Source of the DNA: an uncultured Bacillaceae bacterium
Lineage (GTDB): Bacteria; Bacillota; Bacilli; Bacillales; Caldibacillaceae
Direction: 5' to 3'
Assembly: GCA_937983015.1 (NCBI GenBank)
Contig: CALKAK010000138.1
Location: 1-6,276 of the forward strand
Length of the DNA: 6,276 nt
The notes beneath the pieces were generated by a model, which ran no database searches, was not told the DNA's origin, and was given only the letters and a program-made list of their open reading frames with translations. Shown piece by piece: positions 5,793 to 6,276 of the stretch. Both the position numbers and the translations under genes were made by a program. Within the stretch, counting starts at the first letter, position 1. Each line of letters starts with the position of its first letter.

Positions 5793-6276
5793 ATTTTGCC
5801 CCCATCATATATTCGCCGACTTCGTTTTTCGTTAAAGCTTCCCTGCTAGCAATTTTTTGTAGCTGTCCATTGTAAATGACAGCGATGGTATCGGCGATAT
5901 TCATAATTTCATCAAGGTCAAGGGAAACAAGCAGAATGGCTTTCCCTTTATCCCGCTCCGCAATAATCATCTTATGAATCATTTCAATCGCTCCGATGTC
6001 CACCCCACGGCTCGGCTGCACAAAAATCATTAATTCCGCATCTAGCTCAATTTCACGGACGATAATCGCTTTTTGCTGGTTACCGCCACTCATGGAACGG
6101 ACCTGGGTTTCGACTCCTTGACCGGAGCGAATATCGTATTTCTCGATCAATTCGTTTCCAAATTGTGCGAATCGTTCTTTATGTAAAATCCCTTTTTCGC
6201 TAAAAGGTTCCCGGTAATATTGTTTTAAAGCCAGGTTCGTCTTTAAATCAAAGTCGAGAACGAGCCCGAAACTTTG
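5776..6276 (-). CDS. nupO: nucleoside-type ABC transporter ATP-binding protein, NupO-like, C-terminal part
   Basis: The 3' end of a tandem-domain ABC ATPase runs off the right edge of the window. The frame is open from 6276, so the 166 residues seen are internal-to-C-terminal and the TTG near 6150 is not a real start. This is the second nucleotide-binding domain of a RbsA/NupO-type protein of usually about 510 aa. The segment GLVLDFDLKTNLALKQYY is typical of the region after the Walker A helices of domain 2. The ABC signature is MSGGNQQK (62-69). The Walker B strand ELMIFVQPSRGVD (81-93) carries Gln in place of the catalytic Glu, and the switch region reads LLVSLDLDE (115-123) without the usual His. 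Both departures are normal for domain 2 of this subfamily. It would bind the two permeases at the inner membrane face. Its end overlaps permease 1 by 17 bases, so translation is likely coupled. Walker A lies outside the window. Confidence 0.88.
   Translation of the reverse strand, partial: QSFGLVLDFDLKTNLALKQYYREPFSEKGILHKERFAQFGNELIEKYDIRSGQGVETQVRSMSGGNQQKAIIVREIELDAELMIFVQPSRGVDIGAIEMIHKMIIAERDKGKAILLVSLDLDEIMNIADTIAVIYNGQLQKIASREALTKNEVGEYMMGAKYGNAK

Noticed and set aside
1..6276. Mobile element, CRISPR array, tRNA, rRNA or a new defence system
   Set aside because: No transposase, integrase, phage gene, regularly spaced repeats or RNA-gene motifs were seen. All long frames fit two known housekeeping or stress families. 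The 'virion core protein' name given to YdjI homologues is a database label and not evidence of a phage.

Overview
The window reads as chromosomal DNA of a low-to-moderate GC Gram-positive bacterium of the Bacillales type. Every supportable gene lies on the minus strand, and both gene blocks have recognisable Bacillus subtilis counterparts: the nupNOPQ (yufNOPQ) nucleoside ABC transporter and the pspA-ydjG-ydjH-ydjI envelope-stress operon. Ribosome binding sites are strong and purine-rich, and genes overlap by a few bases, as expected for Firmicutes. I cannot name a genus. There is no sign of a mobile element, CRISPR array, tRNA or rRNA.

Block 1 (about 6276 down to 3611) is the distal part of a nucleoside-type ABC importer operon. 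It holds the C-terminal part of the tandem-domain ATPase (NupO-like, cut by the window edge), permease 1 (NupP-like) and permease 2 (NupQ-like). The genes overlap by 17 bases and by 1 base. The ligand-binding lipoprotein expected upstream lies outside the window. Permease 1 is interrupted by a one-base frameshift in a short G run near 4962-4964. Restoring one G rejoins the conserved family motif exactly, so this is either a sequencing error or a recent inactivating mutation. The block ends with a stem-loop and then a rho-independent terminator.

Block 2 (about 3560 down to 5) is a PspA/Ydj-type membrane-stress operon: a short coiled-coil protein (113 aa), a double zinc-ribbon membrane protein (YdjG), a secreted or membrane-anchored TPM-domain protein (YdjH) and an SPFH-domain protein with a C-terminal zinc ribbon (YdjI). 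The first gene sits where full-length pspA lies in B. subtilis. It aligns with the PspA coiled-coil hairpin, but it lacks the N-terminal amphipathic helix and the C-terminal helices.

The most unusual structure is the leader of that PspA-like gene. A perfect Shine-Dalgarno sequence (AGGAGG) lies 64 bases upstream of the only good ATG. The bases between contain two nested perfect 6-bp CCGG-type helices which, if folded, would place the Shine-Dalgarno 8 nt from the ATG. This suggests a looped-out ribosome binding site and possible translational control. A candidate stress-sigma (SigW-like) promoter overlaps a SigA-type -10 just upstream.

There is no gene-free stretch above 300 bases. The largest gap (3441-3688) holds the terminator, promoter and structured leader.
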